Below the pieces are notes generated by a model that saw only the letters and a list, made by a program, of their open reading frames with translations, searched no databases and was not told the origin of the DNA. The translations under genes and the position numbers were made by a program. 64,000 nt of DNA from Mycobacterium spongiae (GTDB taxonomy: Bacteria; Actinomycetota; Actinomycetes; Mycobacteriales; Mycobacteriaceae): positions 4,216,001 to 4,280,000 of the forward strand of contig NZ_CP046600.1 of NCBI RefSeq assembly GCF_018278905.1. The letters are read 5' to 3'. Below, in pieces: positions 21,328-31,213 of this stretch; the first letter of the stretch is position 1; each line of letters opens with the position of its first letter.

Positions 21328-21906
21328 CTACTTTTGAGCGCTCGCCTTGGCTGCCTTCATCTGCTTCTTGTGCGAGCGGACCTGCCCAAGGGTGCGAGCG
21401 TCGACGATATCGGCAACGGACATACACGTGCCGGGTTGACCGTACTCCCCAGCCGCCGCTTGCCAGCCCTGCGGCGTCACACCGTACTGCTTGCCGAGCA
21501 GCGCCAGAAAAATCTTGGCCTTCTGCTCGCCGAAACCGGGTAGCGCCTTGAGCCTGCGCAGCAACTCTTTGCCGTCCGGCTCACCGGCTGACCACACGGC
21601 GGCCGCGTCCCCGTCGTACTGGTCCACAACGATCCGCGCGAGCGCCTGGACACGCTTGGCCATCGATCCGGGAAAGCGATGGATGGCAGGCTTTTCCGAG
21701 CACAGGGCAGCGAACTTGTCCGGGTCGTGGTCGGCGATCTCGCCAGCATCGAATCCACCCATTCGGTCGGCGATCTTCTTGGGCCCGGCGAAGGCGGTCT
21801 CCATCGGAACCTGCTGGTCGAGCAACATCCCGACCAGCAACGCAAACGGGTTCGAGTCCAACAGCGCGTCGGCGGCTGGATCCTGGACAAGCTGCAGTTT
21901 CGGCAT
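21328..21906 (-). CDS. HhH-GPD family protein (Rv1156-like)
   Basis: A 192-aa protein of the HhH-GPD base-excision superfamily. It starts MPKLQLVQDPAADALL, carries NPFALLVGMLLDQQVPME (helix matching the glycosylase core) and the helix-hairpin-helix LPGFGEQKAKIFLALLG near residue 125. The C-terminus is Lys/Ala-rich. The catalytic residues of classical glycosylases are not obvious, so activity is uncertain. It matches Rv1156 in place and length. Confidence 0.88.
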   Translation of the reverse strand: MPKLQLVQDPAADALLDSNPFALLVGMLLDQQVPMETAFAGPKKIADRMGGFDAGEIADHDPDKFAALCSEKPAIHRFPGSMAKRVQALARIVVDQYDGDAAAVWSAGEPDGKELLRRLKALPGFGEQKAKIFLALLGKQYGVTPQGWQAAAGEYGQPGTCMSVADIVDARTLGQVRSHKKQMKAAKASAQK

Positions 21907-21980
21907 CCGCCTAGTCTAGAACCGTTCTTGACAACCGCCCGGTGAGCATCGATTCGGATGGCTCGGGTGGCTCGGATGTG

Positions 21981-22178
21981 CTAGCCGCTCTTGCGGCGAA
22001 ACTCCCGGCGGTTCTCAACGGGACCATGCGCGCGGGACTGCTTGCCGCCGCCATCCTTGTGATCAGATCCGCCGGACGAATGGGCCAGCTTGCGGTCAAG
22101 GGCTTCACGGAACTTGCGTTTGGTCGCGTCCTCTTCCCCAGAAGCTTCGGACTCTTGCGGGGACTTCGATTCAGCCAT
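21981..22178 (-). CDS. Small charged protein, DUF5302-like (Rv1155A)
   Basis: A 65-aa highly charged protein, rich in Glu/Lys/Ser, with central segment KRKFREALDRKLAH. It is likely disordered except for one helix. It matches the small gene annotated beside Rv1155 in M. tuberculosis. It starts 22 bp after the Rv1155-like stop on the same strand. Function unknown. Confidence 0.8.
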   Translation of the reverse strand: MAESKSPQESEASGEEDATKRKFREALDRKLAHSSGGSDHKDGGGKQSRAHGPVENRREFRRKSG

Positions 22179-22200
22179 ACCCGGAGCCTAACCCGGGTTG

Positions 22201-22653
<453 letters not shown>

Positions 22654-22721
22654 CTACGTCGGGTGTCCAGCTGTTCGGTCCCGGATCTCTTCGTTGCTCA
22701 GTGGCCTGATGGAATGGGATC

Positions 22722-23249
22722 GTGGCTCGATTCGCGGCGTTCCTACGCGGCGTCAACGTTGGGGGCATCAACCTCGCGATGTCCGAGGTGGCCGCCGCGT
22801 TGACGGGCGCGGGTTTCGCCAACGTGCGGACCATCCTGGCCAGCGGCAATGTGTTGCTCGATTCCTCCTCCGGGGTCGCAGCCGTGCGGCAGACAGCCGA
22901 ATCCGCGTTGCGGGAAAGATTCGGCTACGACGCGCGGGTGCTGGTCTACGACATCGACACGCTGCGTAGCATCGTCGAGGCCTACCCGTTCGAACGCGAG
23001 GTCGACGGATACCAGTCCTACGTCACGTTTGTCGCCGATACCGCAATGCTCAGGGAGCTAGCCGAGCTCGCCCAGCAGGCCGGATCCAAAGAAGAGATCT
23101 GCGCTGGCCCCGATCCTGGTGTCATCTACTGGCAGGTCCCCAAGGGCAGCACCCTGAACAGCACCATCGGGCAGACCATGGGCAAGAAGCGCTACAGGTC
23201 GTCGACGACGACGCGCAACTTGCGCACCCTGGATAAGGTGTTGCGGTGA
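22722..23249 (+). CDS. DUF1697 protein (Rv1154c-like)
   Basis: A 175-aa DUF1697 protein with the family N-terminus FLRGVNVGGIN and LASGNVLLDS, and the C-terminal RNLRTLDKVL. The family is common in bacteria and has no defined reaction. The GTG start at 22722 gives the standard length. The next gene's GTG overlaps its stop by 4 bp, so the two are translationally coupled. Confidence 0.9.
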   Translation: MARFAAFLRGVNVGGINLAMSEVAAALTGAGFANVRTILASGNVLLDSSSGVAAVRQTAESALRERFGYDARVLVYDIDTLRSIVEAYPFEREVDGYQSYVTFVADTAMLRELAELAQQAGSKEEICAGPDPGVIYWQVPKGSTLNSTIGQTMGKKRYRSSTTTRNLRTLDKVLR

Positions 23250-24079
23250 GCCGCGACGAGCCAGCACGACGCAAAGTCACCCTGTCCGGAGTGTCCGAGA
23301 CGGCCCTGCTGACGCTGAACGCGCGGGCCTCTGAGGCGCGCCGGGACGACCGGATCATCGAGGATCCGTTGGCGATAGCCTTGGTTGACTCGATCGAGTT
23401 CGACTTCGGCAAGTTCGGCCCCACCCGTCAGGACTTCGCATTGCGAGCGCAGGCCTTCGACGGCCAAGCACTGTCCTATCTCGACCAACACCCGTCGGCC
23501 ACCGTTGTGGCGCTGGCTGAGGGGCTGCAAACCAGCTTCTGGCGTTTGGACGCAGCCCGCCCCAACGGCCAGTTCCATTGGCTCACGGTTGATCTGCCTC
23601 CGATTATCGATATCCGATCCCAGCTGCTGCCGACTTCGCCGCGAGTCTCGGTCTGCGCCCAATCCGCGTTGGACTACAGCTGGATGGATTCCGTTGACCC
23701 CTCCGGCGGCGTGTTCATCACGGCCGAAGGTCTGCTGATGTACCTGGAACCCGAACAGGCGCTCGGGTTGATCGCCCAGTGCGCCAGAAAGTTTCCGGGT
23801 GGCCAGATGCTTTTCGACTTGCCGCCGCGCTGGTTTTCGCTGTGGAGCCGCCTCGGCATGCGCACCTCGCTGCGCTACAAGGTGCCGCGGATGCCGTTCA
23901 GCCTGTCCTCGGCGCAGGCCGCGGACCTGGCCAACAGCGTGCCGGGTATTCGCGCCGTTCGTGATCTGCAGTTGCCGCAAGGCCGCGGGCTGCTGTTCAA
24001 CAAGGTGCTGTCCACGGTGTACCGCATGGGAGTCCTCGACGCATTGCGTCCGTGTCTGACCCTGCTGGAATTCGGCTAG
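23246..24079 (+). CDS. omt: SAM-dependent methyltransferase, leucine carboxyl methyltransferase family (Rv1153c, omt)
   Basis: A 277-aa class I methyltransferase of the LCM type. Features seen: TALLTLNARASEARRDDRIIEDPLA-like N-terminal helix, VVALAEGLQTSFWRLD (SAM-binding strand with Glu rather than a typical Gly-rich loop), LTVDLPP and VFITAEGLLMYLEP. Substrate unknown. It is coupled to the upstream DUF1697 gene by a 4-bp overlap (GTGA) and ends 9 bp before the convergent GntR gene. Confidence 0.9.
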   Translation: MSRDEPARRKVTLSGVSETALLTLNARASEARRDDRIIEDPLAIALVDSIEFDFGKFGPTRQDFALRAQAFDGQALSYLDQHPSATVVALAEGLQTSFWRLDAARPNGQFHWLTVDLPPIIDIRSQLLPTSPRVSVCAQSALDYSWMDSVDPSGGVFITAEGLLMYLEPEQALGLIAQCARKFPGGQMLFDLPPRWFSLWSRLGMRTSLRYKVPRMPFSLSSAQAADLANSVPGIRAVRDLQLPQGRGLLFNKVLSTVYRMGVLDALRPCLTLLEFG

Positions 24080-24087
24080 CGCGCGAG

Positions 24088-24453
24088 TCAGTCGTCGGGC
24101 TCGTTAGCGAGGTAGCGCATCGCGTCGGACTTGGTCAGCCCCAATGCCCGGGCGACTTCGACATACTCATGGGCGGCGGCTGCCATCGCGGCATCGGTCG
24201 GATCGAATCGAGAGATGAAGGTGCCGAAGCGCCCCCGTGTTTCGACGATCGCCGCCGACTCCAGCTCGCGATAGGCACGCGCCACCGTATTTGCCGCGAC
24301 CCCAAGCTGGCCGGCCAGGTCCCGCACCGTCGGGAGCCGAGTGCCGGGCGGCAACGCGCCGGCGCGAACTCCGTCGATGACCTGTGTTCTGAGCTGGTCG
24401 AACAGCGGTTTGCCCGCCTTCACGTCGACCCTTAACAAATCTCGCAGCTCCAC
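24088..24453 (-). CDS. GntR-family regulator, YtrA-type (Rv1152)
   Basis: A 121-aa repressor-type protein. Residues 5-75 are the winged helix-turn-helix ([27 protein letters not shown], then [15 protein letters not shown]) followed by a short C-terminal helical tail typical of the YtrA group. The GTG at 24453 gives the length of Rv1152; TTG codons at 24471 and 24468 are alternatives. It is divergent from the sirtuin gene with only 37 bp between starts, so it may control both. Confidence 0.9.
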   Translation of the reverse strand: MELRDLLRVDVKAGKPLFDQLRTQVIDGVRAGALPPGTRLPTVRDLAGQLGVAANTVARAYRELESAAIVETRGRFGTFISRFDPTDAAMAAAAHEYVEVARALGLTKSDAMRYLANEPDD

Positions 24454-24490
24454 ATACTCAGTATCCAACAAGCACGGCTATGTTTGTGGG

Positions 24491-25204
24491 ATGCGAGTAG
24501 CGGTGCTTAGTGGGGCCGGGATCTCGGCGGAGAGCGGCGTACCGACGTTCCGCGACGACAAGAACGGCCTATGGGCACGTTTTGACCCCTACGAGTTGTC
24601 CAGCACCCAAGGATGGGAGAGCAATCCGCATCGGGTGTGGGGATGGTACTTGTGGCGCCACTATCTGGTGGCCGATGTCGAACCAAACGACGGACACCGC
24701 GCAATCGCCGCCTGGCAAGACCATGCCGAAGTCAGCGTCGTCACCCAGAATGTCGACGATCTGCACGAGCGCGCCGGCAGCAGTGAGGTGCATCATGTGC
24801 ACGGCAGCCTATTCGAATTCTGTTGCGCCCGTTGCGGCGAGCCGTATTCGGAGGCACTTCCCGAGATGCCCGAACCCGCATTGGAGGTGGAGCCACCGGT
24901 TTGCGGCTGTGGTGGTTTGATCCGGCCCGACATCGTGTGGTTCGGTGAGCAGCTGCCCCAGGGGCCATGGCAAGCCGCGGTCGAAGCGGCAGCAGCCGCC
25001 GACGTCATGGTCGTGGTAGGGACCTCCGCGATCGTCTACCCTGCCGCCGGGCTACCCGACCTGGCGTTGGCCCGCGGCACGCCGGTCGTCGAGGTCAACC
25101 CCGAACCAACGCCCTTGTCCGGGAGCGTAACGATCAGCATTCGCCAGACGGCCAGCCAAGCCCTGCCCGGGTTGCTAGCGCGGCTACCCGCGCTACTGAA
25201 GTAG
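24491..25204 (+). CDS. Sirtuin NAD-dependent deacylase (Rv1151c)
   Basis: A 237-aa class III sirtuin. Motifs: [15 protein letters not shown] (NAD binding), [12 protein letters not shown], catalytic His in HVHGS, four zinc cysteines in CCARCGEPY and CGCGG, then [10 protein letters not shown] and EVNPEPTPL. The Rv1151c protein deacetylates acetyl-CoA synthetase and other targets. This sequence also has the Tyr/Arg pair used for desuccinylation (WYLWRHYLV). It is divergent from the GntR regulator. Confidence 0.95.
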   Translation: MRVAVLSGAGISAESGVPTFRDDKNGLWARFDPYELSSTQGWESNPHRVWGWYLWRHYLVADVEPNDGHRAIAAWQDHAEVSVVTQNVDDLHERAGSSEVHHVHGSLFEFCCARCGEPYSEALPEMPEPALEVEPPVCGCGGLIRPDIVWFGEQLPQGPWQAAVEAAAAADVMVVVGTSAIVYPAAGLPDLALARGTPVVEVNPEPTPLSGSVTISIRQTASQALPGLLARLPALLK

Positions 25205-25207
25205 CAC

Positions 25208-25855
25208 CTAGCGAGCGCGTGCCCGGCCCAGCGCGAGCTCTGACACCGGCGAAGGCACCCAGGCGGGGTAGGTCCACTCCCGCCGGGCGCTGTCCACGTC
25301 GAATCCGGCGTCGACGATCGCGCGTTCGGTATCGCGATGCGTGTGGCAGTTGCCCGCCACTTTCGGCCAAAATGTCGCGTCGACAAACCGCTGCGCCACG
25401 CCCCGCACGCCGGCGCTAGCCACATGCTCGAGATACCGCAGCTGTCCGCCCGGGCGCAATAGTGCACGCAGTCGCCGCAGCACCGCGTCGGGGTCCGCGA
25501 CGGAGCACAGCACCAGCGAGCAGACGACCGCGTCGAACTTCTCGCTGTCGCTGAACTCCTCTGCGGTCTTGTCAGTCACGACGATGCGACTCGGCGCGCC
25601 GGCCGCGGCCACGCGTGCCCTGGCCGCCAACCGCGGCTCGGGCTCGGTAGCGATGACCGTGTCGACGGACTGCGGATAGTAGCCAAAGTTCGTCCCGACC
25701 CCCGCGCCCACCTCCAGCACGCGCCCCGACAGGCCCGCCAGATTCTCCTGGCGCAGGGCCCGTACCCGTGCGACCTCGTGGGCGGCGACAAACGGCCAGA
25801 TTCTGGCGAAGAACGGGTGGTTGACCTTCGCCGGCGAAGCCGGGCGTGACCTCAT
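25208..25855 (-). CDS. Class I SAM-dependent methyltransferase (Rv1147-like)
   Basis: A 215-aa UbiE/Methyltransf_11-type enzyme with SAM motif I VLEVGAGVGTNFG, motif II ATEPEPRL and FDAVVCSLVLCSV. It has a C-terminal segment like phosphatidylethanolamine/menaquinone methyltransferases. Substrate unknown. Its start overlaps the stop of the 71-aa ORF upstream in an ATGA junction, so it is probably the last gene of an mmpL13-led operon. Confidence 0.9.
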   Translation of the reverse strand: MRSRPASPAKVNHPFFARIWPFVAAHEVARVRALRQENLAGLSGRVLEVGAGVGTNFGYYPQSVDTVIATEPEPRLAARARVAAAGAPSRIVVTDKTAEEFSDSEKFDAVVCSLVLCSVADPDAVLRRLRALLRPGGQLRYLEHVASAGVRGVAQRFVDATFWPKVAGNCHTHRDTERAIVDAGFDVDSARREWTYPAWVPSPVSELALGRARAR

Positions 25856-26067
25856 AGCCGTGGTTCCTCCCGACGCGCCTCGTCGCCGTTGGGCCGCTGG
25901 GCATAGTTCCGCTCGTGGGTGCCGGGCGGCACCCAGTCGGCCAGCTGCCGGGCCGTGGCGTCGGCGCCAACCAACCCCGTTACCCTATGGCTGCGCTGCA
26001 TCGCGCCTAGCACCCGGTCGGCGAACGCGCCAGCATCGCCGGACGGCAGGTGCCCTTTGGCGGCCAA
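25852..26067 (-). CDS. Small hypothetical protein coupled to the Rv1147-like methyltransferase
   Basis: A 71-aa ORF beginning MAAKGHLPSGDAGAFADRVL. The frame fits exactly between mmpL13 (stop 26076) and the methyltransferase, with an ATGA overlap at the 3' end, which favours it being translated. No family is recognised; there is no membrane segment or cysteine. Confidence 0.5.
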   Translation of the reverse strand: MAAKGHLPSGDAGAFADRVLGAMQRSHRVTGLVGADATARQLADWVPPGTHERNYAQRPNGDEARREEPRL

Positions 26068-26075
26068 CAGGGCCG

Positions 26076-28451
26076 CTACCCTATGGGCCCCGCCGCGGCA
26101 GGGACCGGCTCAGCACCGCTTGGCAACCGAATCTCGTCCGCCCGACTGGCCTGTGGATCGCGGCTCGAAACCGGCTCCACCGGCTCCACCGGCTCGCCAG
26201 CCTCCTCGAGGCCGAAGCGGTCGTGGAGCCATACCAGGGGCCGAGGCGCCCACCAGTTCCAGCGCCCCATGACATGCATGAACGCGGGAACCAGGACCAT
26301 CCGCACGAGCGTGGCATCTGCCGCCACCGCGATGGTCAGGCCGAGACCGAACATCCGCATGAACGAGACGTGGGCGGAGATCAAAGCAGCAAACGACAGC
26401 GACATCACCAACGCCGCAGCGGTGATCACCCGGCCAGTGCGGGCCACGCCGAGTGCCACACTCTCGTCGTTGGCGGCGTGGGCTTCGGCTGCGGTCGGCC
26501 TGGCAGGTCGAGCGGCTCCGGAATTCAGCCAGTACTCGCGGATCCTGGAAACCAGGAACACCTCGTAGTCCATGGACAACCCGAACGCGATACAGAACAA
26601 CAGCACCGGCATGTTGGCTACCAGCGTCCCGCTCGGCGTTGTCCCGAGCGCTCCGAGGTGGCCGTCTTGGAAGATCCACACCAGCGCGCCGAACGCCGCG
26701 GTCAACGAGAGGACATTGAGCGCCAGCGCTTTCACCGGCAGCACTACGCTGCCGGTGAGCAGGAACAGCAAGATGAACGTAATGGCGGCCATCAGGCCCA
26801 AGACCAGCGGAAGCTGGTCCAGCACCGCATCGACGCTGTCGCGGTTGACCTGCGCCACACCGGCCATCTCGACCGATCGGCCGGCGGGTCCAGCGACCTC
26901 GTGCAGCTGCGTGAGCTGGGTGTCGGAGGCAGGCGAAAACAATCGCGCGGTGCTGTTCACACTCAGGAACGCGCTGCCGTCAGCGAACCCGGTCGCTCCG
27001 GCGGGCGGCCCTACCCGGATTCCGTCCACGAACGTGCCCGTCGGCGCCGTCACCGAGGACACGTCGCGCACCCGCGATAGGGCGGCAGCATAGCGTTCGA
27101 GGTCGGCCGAGCTCAGACCACGAGCGTCAGGCACGACGACGGGCACGACCGTCGCGGGATCGTGCGCGAAGTCCGTGCGCAGGATGTCACCGACTTGGTG
27201 CGACGACGCCGACTGCGGCAGCACCCGGTCGTCCGGGAATCCCCACTTCACTGAGAAGAATGGCAATCCGAGCAGCACAAGCAGCGTGACGACAGCCGCG
27301 CCGGCCGGCAGCCAGTGGCGCATCACGAATTTGCTCGACCGGTACCAGAACAGCCGGTTGACCGGTTTGGGCGTGGGTTCTGGGCGGCCCAGCAGCCGGC
27401 GCCCAAACCGGCGCACATCGAACGCATCCAGACGAGGACCCAGCAATGTGATCGCGGCCGGGGTGATCACGATCGATGCGGTCGCGACGAAGGCGACCGT
27501 GGCGACACCGGCATAGGCGAACGACTTCAGGAAGTACATCGGGAACAGCACCGTCACCGACATCGACAGCGCCACGGTGACCGCGGAGAACAGCACCGTC
27601 CGTCCGGACGTGACCATGGTCCGGATCAGCGCCTGGTCTCGGTCACTGCCCGCGGCAACCTCGTCGCGATAGCGGCTGACGATCAGCAGCGTGTAGTCAA
27701 TAGCCAACGCCAGGCCCAAAGCGGTGCTCAGGTTCAGCGCGAAGATCGACACTGTGGTGGCAAACGTGACGAGTCGCAACACCGCCATGGATCCGACCAC
27801 GGCCAGCGCGCCCAAAGCGACGGGCAGTCCGGCGGCCAACAAACCACCAAAAACCCAGACCAGCACCAGGAAGCTGAGCGGCATCGCGATCAACTCCATC
27901 GTCAGCAGATCCTTTTCGTTCTGCTCGTTGATCTGGGCGTACTCCATCGCGGAGCCACCGGTACGAACAGTGACGCCGTCCCGGTCGTGGACGATCTCGT
28001 CGGTCAGAGTGTCGGCGTTCTTCTGCGCGTTGTTCTCGCCGCCTTTGACGTTGACCACGATCAAGCCCGACTTGCCATCGACGCTGACCAGATCGGCTGA
28101 AGCGTCGGGAGCCCCGGCAGTTGGTCCATTCCACGGTGACGTCACGTTGTACACCAACGGCGACCGTTGCAGCTGGTTGACGATGTCGGTGCCGGCCTCG
28201 CGGGCCTGTGCACTGTCAACGCCGGCGGGTGCCGTGACCACGATCAACAGCTTCTGACCGCTCTCCCCGAACTTTTCGGTCAACACGTCGATTGCCTGAG
28301 CCGACTCCGAGTCCGGATCCTGGAAGCCGCCCGCGGACAGGCTCTTTGCGACCGGGAGTCCGAATACGGCGGCGGCGATGAAGACCAGGACCGCTAACCC
28401 GATGATTTGGCGTGGCGCCGCGATGGCGAATCGAGCGATCCGGTCGAGCAT
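26076..28451 (-). CDS. mmpL13: RND-superfamily transporter MmpL13, intact
   Basis: A 791-aa MMPL protein with two repeats, each one TM plus a large extracytoplasmic loop plus five TMs. TM4 and TM10 hold the proton-relay Asp-Tyr pairs: AIDYTLLIVSRYRDE and SMDYEVFLVSRIREYW. Loop 2 is about residues 400-540. MmpL proteins export lipids or siderophores across the inner membrane. In H37Rv this locus is split into mmpL13a and mmpL13b; here one continuous frame is present. Cargo unknown; the nearby genes suggest lipid. Confidence 0.93.
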   Translation of the reverse strand: MLDRIARFAIAAPRQIIGLAVLVFIAAAVFGLPVAKSLSAGGFQDPDSESAQAIDVLTEKFGESGQKLLIVVTAPAGVDSAQAREAGTDIVNQLQRSPLVYNVTSPWNGPTAGAPDASADLVSVDGKSGLIVVNVKGGENNAQKNADTLTDEIVHDRDGVTVRTGGSAMEYAQINEQNEKDLLTMELIAMPLSFLVLVWVFGGLLAAGLPVALGALAVVGSMAVLRLVTFATTVSIFALNLSTALGLALAIDYTLLIVSRYRDEVAAGSDRDQALIRTMVTSGRTVLFSAVTVALSMSVTVLFPMYFLKSFAYAGVATVAFVATASIVITPAAITLLGPRLDAFDVRRFGRRLLGRPEPTPKPVNRLFWYRSSKFVMRHWLPAGAAVVTLLVLLGLPFFSVKWGFPDDRVLPQSASSHQVGDILRTDFAHDPATVVPVVVPDARGLSSADLERYAAALSRVRDVSSVTAPTGTFVDGIRVGPPAGATGFADGSAFLSVNSTARLFSPASDTQLTQLHEVAGPAGRSVEMAGVAQVNRDSVDAVLDQLPLVLGLMAAITFILLFLLTGSVVLPVKALALNVLSLTAAFGALVWIFQDGHLGALGTTPSGTLVANMPVLLFCIAFGLSMDYEVFLVSRIREYWLNSGAARPARPTAAEAHAANDESVALGVARTGRVITAAALVMSLSFAALISAHVSFMRMFGLGLTIAVAADATLVRMVLVPAFMHVMGRWNWWAPRPLVWLHDRFGLEEAGEPVEPVEPVSSRDPQASRADEIRLPSGAEPVPAAAGPIG

Positions 28452-28773
28452 GTTGCGTCCCTCCGCCGCCGGTGCCCACCACGAAGGCCGGCACCATGTC
28501 CGCGGTAACTAATCGGCGATAAGTTACGGTGTCTAAACAACACCTGCCCCTAGTCACGAGAGCGGGCAGCCCGATGGTTCACCCGATTTCAGATTCGCCT
28601 CGCAGGTATTCCCAACACTGCTGGTCATGAGGGTTGCGACCCGCTGCATGCTAGGTGGGACCGCCATGTTTACGCGGTCGATGCGCAGCCACCCTACCCG
28701 TCGGTAATAATTGCCACTGTTTTCCGAATTGTGACTCAAGGATTCCTTAATGGAGACCCATAGGCTCGGTGCC

Positions 28774-28905
28774 ATGTGGATCGACGACTCGAGTGCCGAC
28801 GTCATCAAGGCTGACTTCGAGGCTCTCTACCACGGCGACATGCTGGTAGAAGGCGAGACCTCGGAGCAGCTGGACGACTGGCACCCACTGCTTAACGCAA
28901 GCTGA
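28774..28905 (+). CDS. Small acidic ORF (43 aa)
   Basis: A 43-aa ORF starting MWIDDSSADVIKADFEALYH and ending in WHPLLNAS, with GGAGACC upstream. An ATG 24 bp earlier is in frame (51 aa). The composition is strongly acidic and looks coding. It is followed by an RNA hairpin and a strong intrinsic terminator at 29009-29034, so it looks like an independently transcribed short unit. No family recognised. Confidence 0.55.
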   Translation: MWIDDSSADVIKADFEALYHGDMLVEGETSEQLDDWHPLLNAS

Positions 28906-28970
28906 GCCACACCATGGGCATGCTTGCGCGGCTACTTATGGCCGAACCCGCCGTCAGTCGTTGGTTTCGT

Positions 28971-28988
28971 CGGTAGCGTTCGCTACCG
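28971..28988 (+). other. RNA hairpin upstream of terminator
   Basis: CGGTAGCG and CGCTACCG form a near-perfect stem-loop 20 bp upstream of the intrinsic terminator. It may be part of a structured 3' region or a small RNA. Confidence 0.5.
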
Positions 28989-29008
28989 GATCCTTTTCCT
29001 TCATGGAA

Positions 29009-29034
29009 CCCTCCGCCATGCGGAGGGTTTTTTT
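29009..29034 (+). terminator. Canonical Rho-independent terminator
   Basis: CCCTCCGC-CAT-GCGGAGGG is a perfect 8-bp GC-rich stem with a 3-nt loop followed by seven T residues (29028-29034). It points rightward and ends transcription from the small ORF at 28774 just before the convergent SDR gene. Such clean terminators are uncommon in mycobacteria. Confidence 0.9.
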
Positions 29035-29068
29035 GGGTCTTGGGTTGGGGTCTTGGGGTGGCCCGCGC

Positions 29069-29830
29069 CTAGCGCGGCGCCATACGGATGGCGCCGTCCA
29101 GTCGGATGACCTCGCCGTTGAGCATCGGGTTTTCGATGATGTGCACTGCCAGCGCCCCATACTCATCTGGGTTGCCCAGCCGTGATGGGTGCGGTACCTG
29201 CTTGCACAGGGATGCCTTGGCCTCCTCCGGCAATGAAGCCAATAGCGGCGTGTCGAACAGCCCGGGTGCGATCGTGACTACCCGGATCCGGTGGCTGGCC
29301 AGGTCACGGGCGATTGGCAGCGTCAGACCGGCCACTCCGCCTTTAGAGGCTGAGTAGGCGGCCTGGCCGATCTGGCCGTCGAACGCGGCCACCGATGCGG
29401 TGTTGATAATGACGCCGCGCTCTTCCCCATTGCCACCGATAGGTTCGGTCTTGGCGATCCTCTCAGCCGCTAGCCGCAGCACGTTGAATGTGCCAACCAG
29501 ATTGATGTTCACGATCTTTTGGAACGCCGCCAACGGAAAGACGCCGTCGCGGCCGAGGATGCGAATCGAGTTGCCGGTGCCAGCGCAATTGACGACGACG
29601 CGCAGCGGGCCCAGCGAGTCCGCGGTGTCTAGGGCGCTGGTGACGGCGGCCTCGTCGGTGACATCGGCCCTCACGAAATGCGCGCGATCGCCGAGTTCAC
29701 CGATCACGTCTCCGCCTTTGAGGTCGAGCACGACCACGAGCGCTCCCGCGTCCAGCAGCCGTTTCGTCGTGGCCAGGCCCAGCCCTGACGCCCCACCGGT
29801 GACGACTGCTACGGCGTCGTTGATTTCCAC
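29069..29830 (-). CDS. Short-chain dehydrogenase, type II HSD10-like (Rv1144)
   Basis: A 253-aa NAD(P)-dependent SDR with [11 protein letters not shown] (cofactor), N-A-G equivalent NCAG and the catalytic YSASKGG. It resembles 3-hydroxy-2-methylbutyryl-CoA dehydrogenases that act in branched-chain and methyl-branched acyl oxidation. GTG at 29830 has a perfect GAGGAGG site; the frame continues to 29878 but lacks such support. It lies 66 bp downstream of mcr on the same strand, as in H37Rv, so a role with Mcr is probable. Confidence 0.93.
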   Translation of the reverse strand: MEINDAVAVVTGGASGLGLATTKRLLDAGALVVVLDLKGGDVIGELGDRAHFVRADVTDEAAVTSALDTADSLGPLRVVVNCAGTGNSIRILGRDGVFPLAAFQKIVNINLVGTFNVLRLAAERIAKTEPIGGNGEERGVIINTASVAAFDGQIGQAAYSASKGGVAGLTLPIARDLASHRIRVVTIAPGLFDTPLLASLPEEAKASLCKQVPHPSRLGNPDEYGALAVHIIENPMLNGEVIRLDGAIRMAPR

Positions 29831-29896
29831 TCGATTCCTCCTCGTGATCAGGCCCCTTGATCGGGCCCCACCCACCAAGCGTCCGGCTGGCTGAGG

Positions 29897-31000
29897 TTAT
29901 GCCCAATCGTTGAGTATTGCTTCGCCATCTGTCGCGGGCGCAGCCGGGCGGGGCTCGCTTGGCGCTGTGCGGGAAAACCGTGGCGCCGGCATCGGCTGCA
30001 ACCCGCCGTTCGCGTCGTAAAAGGTGTTCCGTTCGGTGATGTGCGGCTCGGTATGCACCTCGCCGAACGCTAGGACCGGGGTCACACAGGCATCGGAATC
30101 AGCGAACACCTCCCTCCAATGGTCGCGGTCATGTTTGGCGAACGCCTCGGTCAGCAGAGCACGCAGTTCAGGCCAGCGCGCGGCATCGTTCTGTGGGGGC
30201 AAGTCGGCACCCTCGAGCCCCAACCCAGCCAGCAGGGCCGCATAAAACTGCGGTTCGATCGCGCCGACCGCGACATAGCGGCCGTCGGCGCACTCGTAGG
30301 TGTCGTAGTACGGTGCGCCGCCATCGAGCATGTTCGTGCCGCGGACGTCGGACCAAAGTCCGCTCGCACGCATCGTCCACATCATCTGCACCAGCACGCT
30401 GGACCCGTCAACCATCGCGGCGTCAACAACCTGCCCCTTTCCCGAGCTCTGTCGCTCCCAGAGGGCGGCCAGGATGCCAACCAACAGGAACATCGAGCCG
30501 CCACCGAAGTCGCCGACCAGGTTCAGCGGTGGGACGGGTCGCTCATTGACCCGACCGATGGCATGCAGGATGCCATTCAGCGAGATGTAATTGATGTCGT
30601 GTCCGGCCTGCTGACTACGTGGACCTACTTGGCCCCATCCAGTCATGCGGGCATAGATCAAGCGGTCATTGACCCGTGCGCAGTCCTCGGGTCCCAGGCC
30701 GAGCCGTTCGGTAACGCCGGGGCGGTAACCCTCGATCAACACGTCGGCTCGGGCGACAAGTTTGAGCACAAGCTCGCGCCCTGTTTCGGACTTGAGATCA
30801 GCGGTGACGATTCGCCGGTTGCGCATCATGGCGTCTCTGGTGACGCCACCCGATCCGCGACCGCCTTTGCGTGGGCGATCGACGCGCACCACGTCAGCGC
30901 CCAGGTCTCCCAGAATCATCGCCGCATGCGGACCCGGCCCGATGCCGGCCAATTCCACAACACGCAAACCGTTCAGAGGCCCGTTGCCGATTCCCGCCAT
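29897..31000 (-). CDS. mcr: Alpha-methylacyl-CoA racemase Mcr
   Basis: A 367-aa CoA-transferase family III racemase that interconverts 2R/2S-methylacyl-CoA esters for beta-oxidation of methyl-branched lipids and sterol side chains. The catalytic residues of M. tuberculosis MCR are conserved: His in GHDINYI, Asp in NLVGDFGGG, Glu in YDTYECADG. An extra loop of a few residues (RKGGRGSGG) occurs near residue 45-52. ATG at 31000; upstream frame to 31117 has no homology. First gene of the mcr-SDR pair. Confidence 0.96.
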   Translation of the reverse strand: MAGIGNGPLNGLRVVELAGIGPGPHAAMILGDLGADVVRVDRPRKGGRGSGGVTRDAMMRNRRIVTADLKSETGRELVLKLVARADVLIEGYRPGVTERLGLGPEDCARVNDRLIYARMTGWGQVGPRSQQAGHDINYISLNGILHAIGRVNERPVPPLNLVGDFGGGSMFLLVGILAALWERQSSGKGQVVDAAMVDGSSVLVQMMWTMRASGLWSDVRGTNMLDGGAPYYDTYECADGRYVAVGAIEPQFYAALLAGLGLEGADLPPQNDAARWPELRALLTEAFAKHDRDHWREVFADSDACVTPVLAFGEVHTEPHITERNTFYDANGGLQPMPAPRFSRTAPSEPRPAAPATDGEAILNDWA

Positions 31001-31213
31001 CTGTACCGACCTTTCATTGCATCGTGGGTCGCGGTCTAGATCTAGTCGCATCGAACACCCAGTGATTGCATCCTCCCAGGCCGCCAGTCTGACACCGGTC
31101 GAAGGTGTTGATGTCACTGTGAGCGGCGGGGGTTACTCACCCTGGTGTGAGCCAGCCGTCCTTACTGCCGGTTGATCCGAATCAGTAACATCTGCGGGCA
31201 GAACGGAGACCCG

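Noticed and set aside
25821..27080. A 419-aa + strand frame
   Set aside because: It is antisense to mmpL13 and the 71-aa ORF and is rich in Arg/His/Gln, as GC-rich shadows are.
25840..28460. Frameshift in mmpL13 as in H37Rv
   Set aside because: The frame is continuous over 791 codons with all TM segments in order.
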